Assembly: GCF_034259325.1 (NCBI RefSeq)
Contig: NZ_JAXIVS010000003.1
Span: forward strand, 372,001 to 436,000
Length of the DNA: 64,000 nucleotides
Origin: Hyalangium ruber
GTDB lineage: Bacteria > Myxococcota > Myxococcia > Myxococcales > Myxococcaceae
Reading direction: 5' to 3'
Positions 43,056-52,218 of the stretch are shown here, piece by piece; within the stretch, counting starts at the first letter, position 1, and the number at the start of each line of letters is the position of its first letter. A program made the translations under genes and the position numbers. Under the pieces are notes generated by a model. The model had not been told where the DNA came from. It made no database searches and worked only from the letters and a program-made list of their open reading frames with translations.

Positions 43056-44411
43056 TCATTTCCCCAGGGTGACGAGTTGGTTCAACTCCGTTCCGGGCGT
43101 GGAGATCTGCTTGGCGAGATCATCCAGCGTGGGCAGCAACCGCGCCCGGCATTCCGCGATGGTGCGACAGCCTCCCAGCGCCCTCTGCAAAGTCTCCAAG
43201 ATGATCTGATGGTATCGCTGCGGGTGCGGCCCCTTGTGTCCCTGGAGCGGCACGATGTTCTCGCGGTCCTTCAGCCTCATTCCCGCCCTAGCGAAAAGCT
43301 CCTCGAACAGAGGGGTCCACGGCCCACCACGCAAGGAGGATTTCTTGTTCGCGATGGTTGCAATGTGGTGCTTCTCCGTGCGGTCAGTGCGCGCGCCGCG
43401 CACAGCCATCGCCACCGCGCCCGGTGCCAGCGCCACGCTGAAGCCCTCGGCAGTCACCGTCACCGACTCCGCCGCGCTCACCTCTGACAACAGGATGCCT
43501 TCGCGGCCTGCGGCCTGCATCGACACCTGCGCCGACCCCGGCAGCGTCCCCACCTGCGCTGCGAAGCCCTTCGCCGTGTGCGTCAGCAGCGCCATCGCAA
43601 TCATGGCGAACGCTTGCGCCGCCTCACGCGAGAACAGCTTGCCGAACTTCTCGCCCGCCTCGCGGATCTGCTCGAAGGTGGTGGCAACCTTCACCTCTTC
43701 CATCAACTGGAACCAACCAGTGATCAGGTTGTAGAGCGTCTGGGCGCCCACCCAGAGAATCAGCCCCACGGTCGCCCATGCGGCGATGAACTTGCTGACA
43801 GGCTCGGGCATCGCGAGCAGCACCAGCAGCGTGACGACAGTCGTCATTGCTGCCTGCATCACGGCCCGCATACTCACCAACTCGCCCAGCGCCCTCTCGA
43901 ACTCCTCCAGCACCGGACTCTTGCTCAGCGCCATGGCGAGCATGTAGCGACCGTGCATGTCCATGTACTTCCCGCGAACGAGCGCGCCCCCCAGACAATC
44001 GCCCTCGAAACCATGAGCGCTCCGACACCAGACCTTGTAACGGCTGACGAGTTGCTGCTCCTCTTCCGTCAACGCACCTTCCAGGGGAGCCCCCGACTCC
44101 AACGGGACGAGCTTTCGCTCTCGGCGCAGATAGAGGTAATCGCCGTACAGCGCGTCGAGTTGAAACAGCTTCTCCACTGTCTCACGAGGGGTGCTGCTCA
44201 GCCGCACTTCCCGCGCCATTCTTCGGATGGCTTGGGTGACTTCCTCCGGCGTCACCTGCACTGGCTCTGCCGTAGTGGTTCGGGGGATGTGGACAAGGGT
44301 TTGTCCCCCGGCCGCGCTATCCACTCGGACAATTGGCGAAGTCGCGCTGCACCCGACCAGCAAGGCAAGAATCAACGCTTCGGTCTTCCACAAAGTCTGC
44401 CACGCCCTCAT
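43056..44411 (-). CDS. Lipoprotein polymorphic toxin with C-terminal AHH nuclease (SitA-like)
   Basis: 451 residues. The leader ends in lipobox LLVGC (Cys21). The middle contains two hydrophobic stretches (TTVVTLLVLLAMPEPVS and AAWATVGLILWVGAQTLY, about 190-235). The C-terminal domain (about 344-415) is an AHH-type His-Me nuclease: EKHHIATIANKK (His348-His349), then RENIVPLQGHKG (Asn385, His392) and a final RYHQII (His401). A lipoprotein leader, a membrane-interacting middle and a C-terminal nuclease next to an immunity gene is the SitA pattern: toxins passed between myxobacterial cells by TraA/TraB outer-membrane exchange, probably SitA5-like. No SitB-like gene is adjacent. Confidence 0.82.
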   Translation of the reverse strand: MRAWQTLWKTEALILALLVGCSATSPIVRVDSAAGGQTLVHIPRTTTAEPVQVTPEEVTQAIRRMAREVRLSSTPRETVEKLFQLDALYGDYLYLRRERKLVPLESGAPLEGALTEEEQQLVSRYKVWCRSAHGFEGDCLGGALVRGKYMDMHGRYMLAMALSKSPVLEEFERALGELVSMRAVMQAAMTTVVTLLVLLAMPEPVSKFIAAWATVGLILWVGAQTLYNLITGWFQLMEEVKVATTFEQIREAGEKFGKLFSREAAQAFAMIAMALLTHTAKGFAAQVGTLPGSAQVSMQAAGREGILLSEVSAAESVTVTAEGFSVALAPGAVAMAVRGARTDRTEKHHIATIANKKSSLRGGPWTPLFEELFARAGMRLKDRENIVPLQGHKGPHPQRYHQIILETLQRALGGCRTIAECRARLLPTLDDLAKQISTPGTELNQLVTLGK

Positions 44412-44438
44412 GGCTCACCCCGTCTTATGAGCAACGGC

Positions 44439-44600
44439 TCAGGCTAGAGACCCGCCCCATGAGTGAGGAGGATTCAAGGGGTGGTGTCCTCCGCCCAAAC
44501 AAGCGCACCCTGCGGGGGATGCTCCTTCCGACTCACCCGGTCGGAGGCCGCCCGGAAACCAGCGGAAGTCCTCGAACTCGAACAGTGACATGCGCTTCAT
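44439..44600 (-). pseudogene. 5' remnant of a broken gene (MSLFEFEDFRWFP family)
   Basis: An ATG at 44600 on the minus strand has an excellent ribosome site (AGGGAGG, seven bases upstream). It reads MKRMSLFEFEDFRWFPGGLR, which resembles the N-terminus of a conserved family (xLFEFEDxxWFPxxLRxxxTDyL, then a methyltransferase-like body) that I recall from many bacteria. After about 21 codons the similarity ends and the frame closes at 44439 in low-complexity Gly/Pro/His. The rest of the gene is absent; the nuclease toxin lipoprotein gene begins within 30 bases. This looks like a gene cut when the toxin module arrived. Confidence 0.5.
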
Positions 44601-44703
44601 GGTGTTGCCTCCCTTCGCGCCTGCAATCCAGGCCACGGAGCAAGGAGGCGGGACGCACCGGCATTGCTTGACAGAGTGGGAGCCCGGCTGCTCTCTCCTG
44701 GGT

Positions 44704-46095
44704 ATGCTCTCGCTCGTCCTGGCCGCCTCGCTCGCCGCCGCCCCTGCTCCTCGCTCCGCTCCCTCGGCGACGACCGTCGTCCACATCCCTCAGCTGGACA
44801 AGCTCTCCGGGCTCCAGGCCTTCATGTCCCGCGCGGGCACCTACGCGGCCATGGCGCGGCCCACCACCTGGGCCGCCGAGTTTCACCCCTTCCTCTCACT
44901 CGACCCAATGCGCGCGGAGACGCTCACCGCCGTGGGCATCGACCCCACGGGCTCCGCCACCGTCTCCTTCCTGCGCACGGGAAAGGTGTCCTGCGCGCGG
45001 CTGGCGGACCCGAAGGCCTTCCAGGCCAAGGCGGCCACGGCGCTGGCGGCCGGCGGCGAGGTGAAGACGGGCACCAGCAAGGGCGTGACGACGGCGAGCG
45101 CCCCGCGCAGCTCGGGCGGCCGCGCCGGCTACGCCCTCAAGGGCCAGGACGTGTGCTCCTTCGCCACGCTCCAGGAAGACGATGACATGCTCAAGGAGGC
45201 CGTGAAGCTGATGGGCAAGGCCCCCGCGCCGGACGCTCGGCTGGGCAAGCTGTCCGGAGTGGCCTTCGTCCTCCAAGGCGCCATGGTGGTGGGCATCGAC
45301 GGCACCGCCGATGGGCTCCAGGCGGAGGGCACCGCCACCAAGCTCCCCCTGCCCCCCTTCCAGTCCTCGGGCAGCAGCCCCTACGGGACGATGGCCCCCT
45401 CAGGCCTGCTCGTCTCCCGCGCGCAGGTGGCCTCCACGGGGCTCTCCCAAGCGGTGGGCTCCGTGCGCTGGAGCGTCCAGCAGATGTGCGCCACCTGTCC
45501 GCCCGAGCAGATCGAGGCGATGGCGAAGACTGTGACGGAACAGCTCACCGGGCACATCGCGGTGCTGGTGGACAGCATCCAAGTGAAGTCCTCGCTGCGC
45601 ACCCCCGAGGGCCGCTTCTTCGCCCCACGCCAGGCCATCGTCGCGGAGGTGAAGGACGCCGCGAAGGTGAAGGCGGCGCTCGCCCCGCTCGCCCAGTTCC
45701 CGGGCGCGACGGCACTGGAGGACGGCTACACGCTGGCGCTCAAGGGCGGCAGCGTCCTCGTGCGGCAGAAAGGCCCGCACCTGGTGCTGGGCAATGACGA
45801 CGCGGTGGTGCGGAGCCTCCTGGAGACGCTGCCGGAGAAGGGCGCCAAGCTGCCCCACGCCGTGGACTTCTCCGTGGACCCGAAGAAGGTGGCCCGCGGG
45901 CTCTCGCAGGTGTCGCTGATGGACGTCATGTCCAACCAGCAGCTCGCGGCCCTCTTCGCCGCCAGCGCGGAGGTCGGCCCGCTGCTCTCCAACAGTGAGC
46001 GCATCACCGGGTGGCTCGACAGCGCCTCGGGCGGCGCCCACCGCTTCTCGCTGAACTGGGCCCTGCCGCCCGCCGCCGGGAAGAGCTCGCCCTGA
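44704..46095 (+). CDS. Exported protein of unknown function
   Basis: 463 residues from ATG 44704, chosen because it gives a proper signal peptide (MLSLVLAASLAAAPAP); upstream in-frame starts would not. The mature protein is alpha/beta with two related halves: VVHIPQLDKLSGLQAFMSR with AVGIDPTGSATVSFL in the first, and KAALAPLAQFPGATALEDGY with KGPHLVLGNDDAVVRSLLE in the second. There is one CATC motif (MCATCPPEQ) and no catalytic signature. It resembles DUF3352-like periplasmic proteins only in general pattern. A TTGACA at 44668-44673 has no matching -10 element. Confidence 0.75.
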   Translation: MLSLVLAASLAAAPAPRSAPSATTVVHIPQLDKLSGLQAFMSRAGTYAAMARPTTWAAEFHPFLSLDPMRAETLTAVGIDPTGSATVSFLRTGKVSCARLADPKAFQAKAATALAAGGEVKTGTSKGVTTASAPRSSGGRAGYALKGQDVCSFATLQEDDDMLKEAVKLMGKAPAPDARLGKLSGVAFVLQGAMVVGIDGTADGLQAEGTATKLPLPPFQSSGSSPYGTMAPSGLLVSRAQVASTGLSQAVGSVRWSVQQMCATCPPEQIEAMAKTVTEQLTGHIAVLVDSIQVKSSLRTPEGRFFAPRQAIVAEVKDAAKVKAALAPLAQFPGATALEDGYTLALKGGSVLVRQKGPHLVLGNDDAVVRSLLETLPEKGAKLPHAVDFSVDPKKVARGLSQVSLMDVMSNQQLAALFAASAEVGPLLSNSERITGWLDSASGGAHRFSLNWALPPAAGKSSP

Positions 46096-46103
46096 GCGCA
46101 CCC

Positions 46104-46165
46104 GCTTCCAGTTGAATGGAAGCAGCCCCGACAAAGTGCCGCTTCCATTCGAATGGAAGCAGCCC
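46104..46165. repeat. Two near-identical 25-bp units each centred on an 18-bp palindrome
   Basis: Units GCTTCC(AG/AT)T(T/C)GAATGGAAGCAGCCC at 46104-46128 and 46141-46165, 37 bases apart, differ at only two positions. The second contains the perfect palindrome CTTCCATTCGAATGGAAG (46142-46159); the first is palindromic except at the centre. They lie in the gap between an exported protein gene and the M4 protease gene. They could be an operator pair, a REP-like repeat, or part of a terminator (CCCTTTTG follows). Confidence 0.85.
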
Positions 46166-46377
46166 TTTTGCGCCCGGGCCCTTTTGTTGGCTCCGCAACG
46201 GGTGCTACCGTTCCGTAAAAATCGTGCTCCACCGCAAAAACCCTATGCTCCGCAGTAGGGTCACTGGCGACTCACACCCACATCCACCTATTTAATCGCA
46301 CGACGCAACACCTTTCACTCCACGCCGATAATCAGGGTGTTCTCTCTCGCATTTCTTTCCAAATCTCTGAGGCCCCC

Positions 46378-48510
46378 GTGACCATCCGCCGCCTTGATCA
46401 GACCCCCGTCGTCCCCACCGCTCGCAGCACGGAGACGAAGCCCGCCAACACCGTGAAGGCCAACACCGCCGAGCGCAGCACCCGCGCCTCGGAGCAGTCC
46501 GGCTTCACCCCCGCCGCCTCGCGCCCCACCACGAACCTGACGGGCGTGACGGGCCGTACGCCCGGCCCCGTGGCCCCCACCAGCGTCGAGGGCCAGGCCG
46601 CCATCCAGGCCACGCTGTCCCACATCAACCAGCAGATGAACACCGCCGAGTCGCTGCGCGGCGGCTCGCCCGCCCCGGCGTTCGACGCCTCCAAGGCCTT
46701 CAGCCCCAAGAGCGTGGAGCGCGATGAGCTGGGCATGACGCACGTGCGCATGGACCGCATGCACGAGGGCGTGAAGGTGTTCGGCGAGCAGGTCATCGGC
46801 CACATGGGCGCCGACGGCAAGTTCGACAGCCTCACCGGCGACACCACCACCATCCCCGCGGGCCTGGGCAAGCAGGAGCCGAAGCTCTCCTCCCAGGACG
46901 CGCTGGCCATCGCCCAGAAGGAGTTCGCGGGCCAGACGGACCGCAAGCCCACCGTGGAGCGCGTCGTCTATAAGGATGCGCAGGGCCAGTACCACTCGGC
47001 CTACCGCGCCGAGCTCACCAACACCTCCAGCAAGGAGGACCGCCCGCGCCGGATGAACTACCTCATCGACGCCAACACCGGGAAGATGTTCGAGAGCTAC
47101 AACCAGATGGGCGGCATCGAGCTGGACCGCAAGCCGCGCAGCGAGCCCAAGACGGTGACGGGCTCGGCCACTCCCAACGCCGCCATCACCGACCTGGGCA
47201 CCACCACCTCGAAGATCTCCCTCGGCGAGGATGTGACCATCGACTCGCTGAAGCTGGACCTGGACCTGGCCCACTCGTACCGGGGCGACCTGAAGGTCAG
47301 CCTGACCAGCCCCTCGGGCAAGACGGCGGTGATCAGCGACCGCGCCGGTGGCGGCGCCGATGACCTCAAGGGCTCCTTCGACCTGAGCGCCTTCAAGGGT
47401 GAGAAGACCAAGGGCGAGTGGACGCTCACCGTGGAGGACAAGGCCAAGAGCGACACGGGCACGCTGAAGAGCTGGAGCCTGACGGCCACCGCCAAGGCGG
47501 AGCAGCAGAACCCGCCCACCCCGCCCACGGGCAAGGGCGACGACGTCTCGCTCTACAGCGGCACGGTGGACCTCTCCACGAAGCAGAACGCGGACGGCAG
47601 CTACAGCCTGGACGACAGCACCCGCGGCAAGGGCGTGGTGACGCTGGACGCGCAGAACAAGGACGAGGCGCGCAACCCCGTGGCCTTCAACGACACCAAC
47701 AACGCCTGGGGCGAGGCGGGCGACAACCCCCGCACCAAGGCGGCGGTGGATGCGCACTACGGCGCGCAGATGACGTACGACATGTACAAGAACGTGCTGG
47801 GCCGTGACTCGCTGGACGGCAAGGGCGAGAAGCTCGTCTCCAACGTCCACATCGGCACCAACTTCGTGAACGCGTACTGGGACGGCGAGCAGATGAACTA
47901 CGGCGACGGCAACGGCAAGGACGCCGGCCCGCTGACCACGCTGGACATCGCCGGCCACGAGATTACGCACGGCCTGACCGAGCGCACCGCGGGCCTCATC
48001 TACCGCGGCGAGTCGGGCGGCCTGAACGAGGCCATGAGCGACATCATGGGCACGGGCGTGGAGTGGTACGCCAGCCAGCAGAACGCGGCGGTGAAGTTCG
48101 ACTGGGCGGTGGGCGAGGACGCCTGGACGCCGACGAACGGCGACCCGAACGACGCCCTGCGCTACATGGACGACCCGACGGCGGACGGCTACTCGGTCGA
48201 CAACTACAAGAACTACCCGAAGCAGACCGAAGTGCATGGCTCCAGCGGCATCGCCAACAACGCCTTCTACCTGCTGGCCAACGGCGGCACGAACAAGACC
48301 TCGAAGCAGACGGTGGACGGCGGCATCGGCATGGACAAGGGCCTGAAGATCTACTACCGCGCCCTGGCCCACTACATGACGCCGAGCACCACCTTCGCCC
48401 AGGCGCGCGAGGCCACCATCAAGGCGGCCACGGACCTGTTCGGCGCCACCTCGACCGAGGTGCAGAAGGTGAAGGACAGCTGGGCCGCCGTGGGCGTGGC
48501 CGCGAAGTAG
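46378..48510 (+). CDS. M4 (thermolysin-family) metalloprotease with internal P-domain
   Basis: 710 residues from GTG 46378. Residues 1-85 are disordered. Residues about 90-255 are an FTP/PepSY-like propeptide (FGEQVIGHMGADGKFDSLTG). Residues 257-375 are a proprotein-convertase P-domain (DLDLAHSYRGDLKVSLTSPSG, FKGEKTKGEWTLTVEDKA). The peptidase follows, with zinc ligands His527 and His531 (GHEITHG), Glu551 (GGLNEAMSD), catalytic Glu528 and the transition-state His620 (VHGSSGIANNAFY). In M4 enzymes a P-domain is usually C-terminal, so its place between propeptide and peptidase is unusual. No Sec or Tat signal peptide is visible, although the protein should work outside the cell. Confidence 0.93.
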   Translation: MTIRRLDQTPVVPTARSTETKPANTVKANTAERSTRASEQSGFTPAASRPTTNLTGVTGRTPGPVAPTSVEGQAAIQATLSHINQQMNTAESLRGGSPAPAFDASKAFSPKSVERDELGMTHVRMDRMHEGVKVFGEQVIGHMGADGKFDSLTGDTTTIPAGLGKQEPKLSSQDALAIAQKEFAGQTDRKPTVERVVYKDAQGQYHSAYRAELTNTSSKEDRPRRMNYLIDANTGKMFESYNQMGGIELDRKPRSEPKTVTGSATPNAAITDLGTTTSKISLGEDVTIDSLKLDLDLAHSYRGDLKVSLTSPSGKTAVISDRAGGGADDLKGSFDLSAFKGEKTKGEWTLTVEDKAKSDTGTLKSWSLTATAKAEQQNPPTPPTGKGDDVSLYSGTVDLSTKQNADGSYSLDDSTRGKGVVTLDAQNKDEARNPVAFNDTNNAWGEAGDNPRTKAAVDAHYGAQMTYDMYKNVLGRDSLDGKGEKLVSNVHIGTNFVNAYWDGEQMNYGDGNGKDAGPLTTLDIAGHEITHGLTERTAGLIYRGESGGLNEAMSDIMGTGVEWYASQQNAAVKFDWAVGEDAWTPTNGDPNDALRYMDDPTADGYSVDNYKNYPKQTEVHGSSGIANNAFYLLANGGTNKTSKQTVDGGIGMDKGLKIYYRALAHYMTPSTTFAQAREATIKAATDLFGATSTEVQKVKDSWAAVGVAAK

Positions 48511-48532
48511 TCCGCCCTCCCCTGCCCTGGCG

Positions 48533-49690
48533 TCAGGCCGGACGCTCCTGACGCCAGCGCGGCGAGCGCTCCCCGCCTCGCTGCGCGCGGGCCAGCTGCA
48601 CCGCCAGCCCCGCGTTGATGTCATTGCCGTCCAATGTCCCCACCAGCCGCCCTTGCTCCAGCACCAGGAGCAGGGGCGGTTGTGCTTCCACCATCCTTCG
48701 CACCGCCGACCACGCGTCCTCTCCGGGCGCCACGGTGACGGCGGGCTTGAGGAACTCGCGCACGGTGCGGCCCGAGCGCTGCGCCTCGGGCACGGCCAGC
48801 ACGTCTCCGAGCACCACCCACCCGATGGGACGGTCCTCCTGGGTGAGGGGCAGCGCCAGCCGCCGCTCGTGCCGCAGCTGCACCAGGGCCTCCTCCAGGG
48901 GCGTGTCGGCCTCCAGCCCGTGGAAGCGAGGGGTCATCAGCTGCTCCACCTGGAGCTTCTCGAGCACGCTGCGGAGCAGCACCTGGCGCGACTCACTGTC
49001 GGCGCCCATGAAGATGAAGACGCCGATGGCGGCCAGCATGATGTTGAACGAGAACAGCCCCACGGCGAGGAAGAGCACCGCGAACACCTTGCCGATGAAG
49101 GCCGATACGCGCGTGGCGCGCACCAGCCCCATCCTCTCGGCGAGCAGTCCCCGGAGGATGCGCCCCCCGTCCATGGGGAAGGCCGGCACCAGGTTGAACA
49201 GGCCGAGGATGAGGTTGAGGCTCGCCAGGTAGAAGAGGAAGAACGGCGGGGCGAAGGAGCGCGTCTGCGGCAGCAGCACCAGGGCCACGAAGAGCAGCGC
49301 GGACAGGCCGATGCTCGTCACCGGACCGGCGAGCGCCATGAGCACCTCGTCCCGGTGGCGCCGGGGCATCTCGGAGATCTCCGACACGCCGCCGACGATC
49401 ATCAGCGTGACGGAGCGCACCTCTCCGCCCGTGCGCAGCGCATAGAGGACGTGCGCCAGCTCGTGTACCAGCACCGAGGCGAACAGCCCCACCGCCACCC
49501 CCAGCCCCCAGAGAAAAACCGGGCCCCCCATCAGCTCCGGTTGGATGCCGGCCGCCTGCGCCGACTGCCGGAACACACCCCCGAACACCACGGCGAGCAG
49601 GGGCAGCACCAGCAGGAGCGAGACGTGGATGCGGATGGGGATGCCTCGGAAGGAGGCCACCTGGAACGCCCATCGCTTGCCGCCGTGCAT
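48533..49690 (-). CDS. M50 (site-2-protease type) membrane metalloprotease with CBS domains
   Basis: 385 residues from ATG 49690 (GGAGG five bases upstream). It has five to six membrane helices. HELAH in VLVHELAHVLYAL supplies two zinc ligands and the catalytic Glu; FNLVPAFPMDGGRILRG is the NxxPxxxxDG motif with the third ligand. Two CBS domains follow (about 255-375: LMTPRFHGLEADTPLEEALV and TVREFLKPAVTVAPGEDAW), which in related proteins bind adenine nucleotides and regulate cleavage. The likely job is intramembrane proteolysis of a membrane-bound regulator. It converges on the M4 protease gene, and the long upstream extension of this frame is antisense to the carboxylase gene. Confidence 0.92.
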   Translation of the reverse strand: MHGGKRWAFQVASFRGIPIRIHVSLLLVLPLLAVVFGGVFRQSAQAAGIQPELMGGPVFLWGLGVAVGLFASVLVHELAHVLYALRTGGEVRSVTLMIVGGVSEISEMPRRHRDEVLMALAGPVTSIGLSALLFVALVLLPQTRSFAPPFFLFYLASLNLILGLFNLVPAFPMDGGRILRGLLAERMGLVRATRVSAFIGKVFAVLFLAVGLFSFNIMLAAIGVFIFMGADSESRQVLLRSVLEKLQVEQLMTPRFHGLEADTPLEEALVQLRHERRLALPLTQEDRPIGWVVLGDVLAVPEAQRSGRTVREFLKPAVTVAPGEDAWSAVRRMVEAQPPLLLVLEQGRLVGTLDGNDINAGLAVQLARAQRGGERSPRWRQERPA

Positions 49691-49859
49691 CACCACCTCC
49701 AGAGCCAAACCCACCCCGAGCCTGTAAAAGCTGGGGCTTGCCCGGGGCGGAAGCACGCGGCCGGAGAGTGCCTGCCCGGCTGCCTGGAGAGGATTTCCGG
49801 GGAAAGCCTGGGTCTCGCCATTGCTGCCGGGGGTGCCCAATCGTGCTAGAGGGCGCCTC

Positions 49860-51428
<1,569 letters not shown>

Positions 51429-51464
51429 CAGGGGGCCAAGGCTGCCTGGAGAGCAGGCGAGTTC

Positions 51465-51493
51465 GCGCCGCCGGGGAAATTCTGAGGCGGCGC
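51465..51493 (+). terminator. GC hairpin after the carboxyltransferase gene
   Basis: GCGCCGCC (51465-51472) pairs with GGCGGCGC (51486-51493) over 13 bases, 37 bases after the stop. It has no U-tract and sits just before the ribosome site of the next gene, so it may instead affect that gene's translation. Confidence 0.35.
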
Positions 51494-51515
51494 GCGTGCT
51501 TAGAAGGTGCTCACC

Positions 51516-52133
51516 ATGAAGGAGACCTTCTTGTCCCACCCGCGCCTCGTCCTGTTCCTGTCCGATGTCGAAGGAAATCTCACCGCCCTGCGCCAGAGCC
51601 TTCGTCGTGTCTGTGAGGAGCTGGGCCTTCCGACTCCCGAAGTGAAATGGGCGCAAGCGCCCAACGGCCTGACGGATGCGGGCTGGCACGTGGCGGAGGT
51701 GCCGCTGGCGCCGGACCGCAAGGGCAAGGAGGGGCAGTTGGAGGAGCACCTGGACAAGGTGACCCAGGCGCTCTCGCAGGACTTCCGGGATCGGGCGTTG
51801 AGCCTGTACGCGGACCGGGGCAACAGCTACGCGCGGGTGTGTGTCGCGGGTCCGGGTAAGCCCTCGAAGGCGCTGGAGGGTGAGTTCATCGACGTGCTGC
51901 GGCAGACGGCGAAGTGGCTGGACGTGGAGACGACGGTGCTCGCCCGGCTGCTGGGCAACAACCCGGCGCGCAACCTGCTGGCCGCGGCGGTGGACTTCGG
52001 TGAGGACGCGAAGGCGCGCGGCGAGCAGCCGCCCCCGCCGCCGGAGCCGGACGAGGAGGATCGTTTCGTCGAGGCCAAGCTGAGCGAGGCGCGGGTGCTG
52101 ATGGAGCAGTACCTCAGCTCGACTCGCAAGTAG
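51516..52133 (+). CDS. Conserved-looking cytoplasmic protein, unknown function
   Basis: 205 residues. ATG 51516 has AGAAGG eight bases upstream; GTG 51507 is in frame but overlaps that site. The protein begins FLSHPRLVLFLSDVEGNL, has a central VTQALSQDFRDRALSLYADRGNSY and ends with a Pro-rich linker (QPPPPPEPDEEDRF) and a short helix. It shows no signal peptide, no membrane helix and no catalytic motif. I do not recognise the family. Confidence 0.72.
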   Translation: MKETFLSHPRLVLFLSDVEGNLTALRQSLRRVCEELGLPTPEVKWAQAPNGLTDAGWHVAEVPLAPDRKGKEGQLEEHLDKVTQALSQDFRDRALSLYADRGNSYARVCVAGPGKPSKALEGEFIDVLRQTAKWLDVETTVLARLLGNNPARNLLAAAVDFGEDAKARGEQPPPPPEPDEEDRFVEAKLSEARVLMEQYLSSTRK

Positions 52134-52218
52134 GCAGCCGAGCGGTGGGTTCCCTGCTGAGAGTCCGCGCGTGGCCGGAGGGTCTCCCCGACCACGCGCT
52201 CACCCTACGCAGCAGCGG

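Noticed and set aside
44668-44673. TTGACA as a promoter -35 box for the exported protein gene
   Set aside because: No -10 element lies 16-18 bases downstream; TATGCT at 44703 is 29 bases away and overlaps the start codon.
46315-48624. 769-residue open frame on the - strand
   Set aside because: It is antisense to the M4 protease, whose catalytic residues are all in the + frame.
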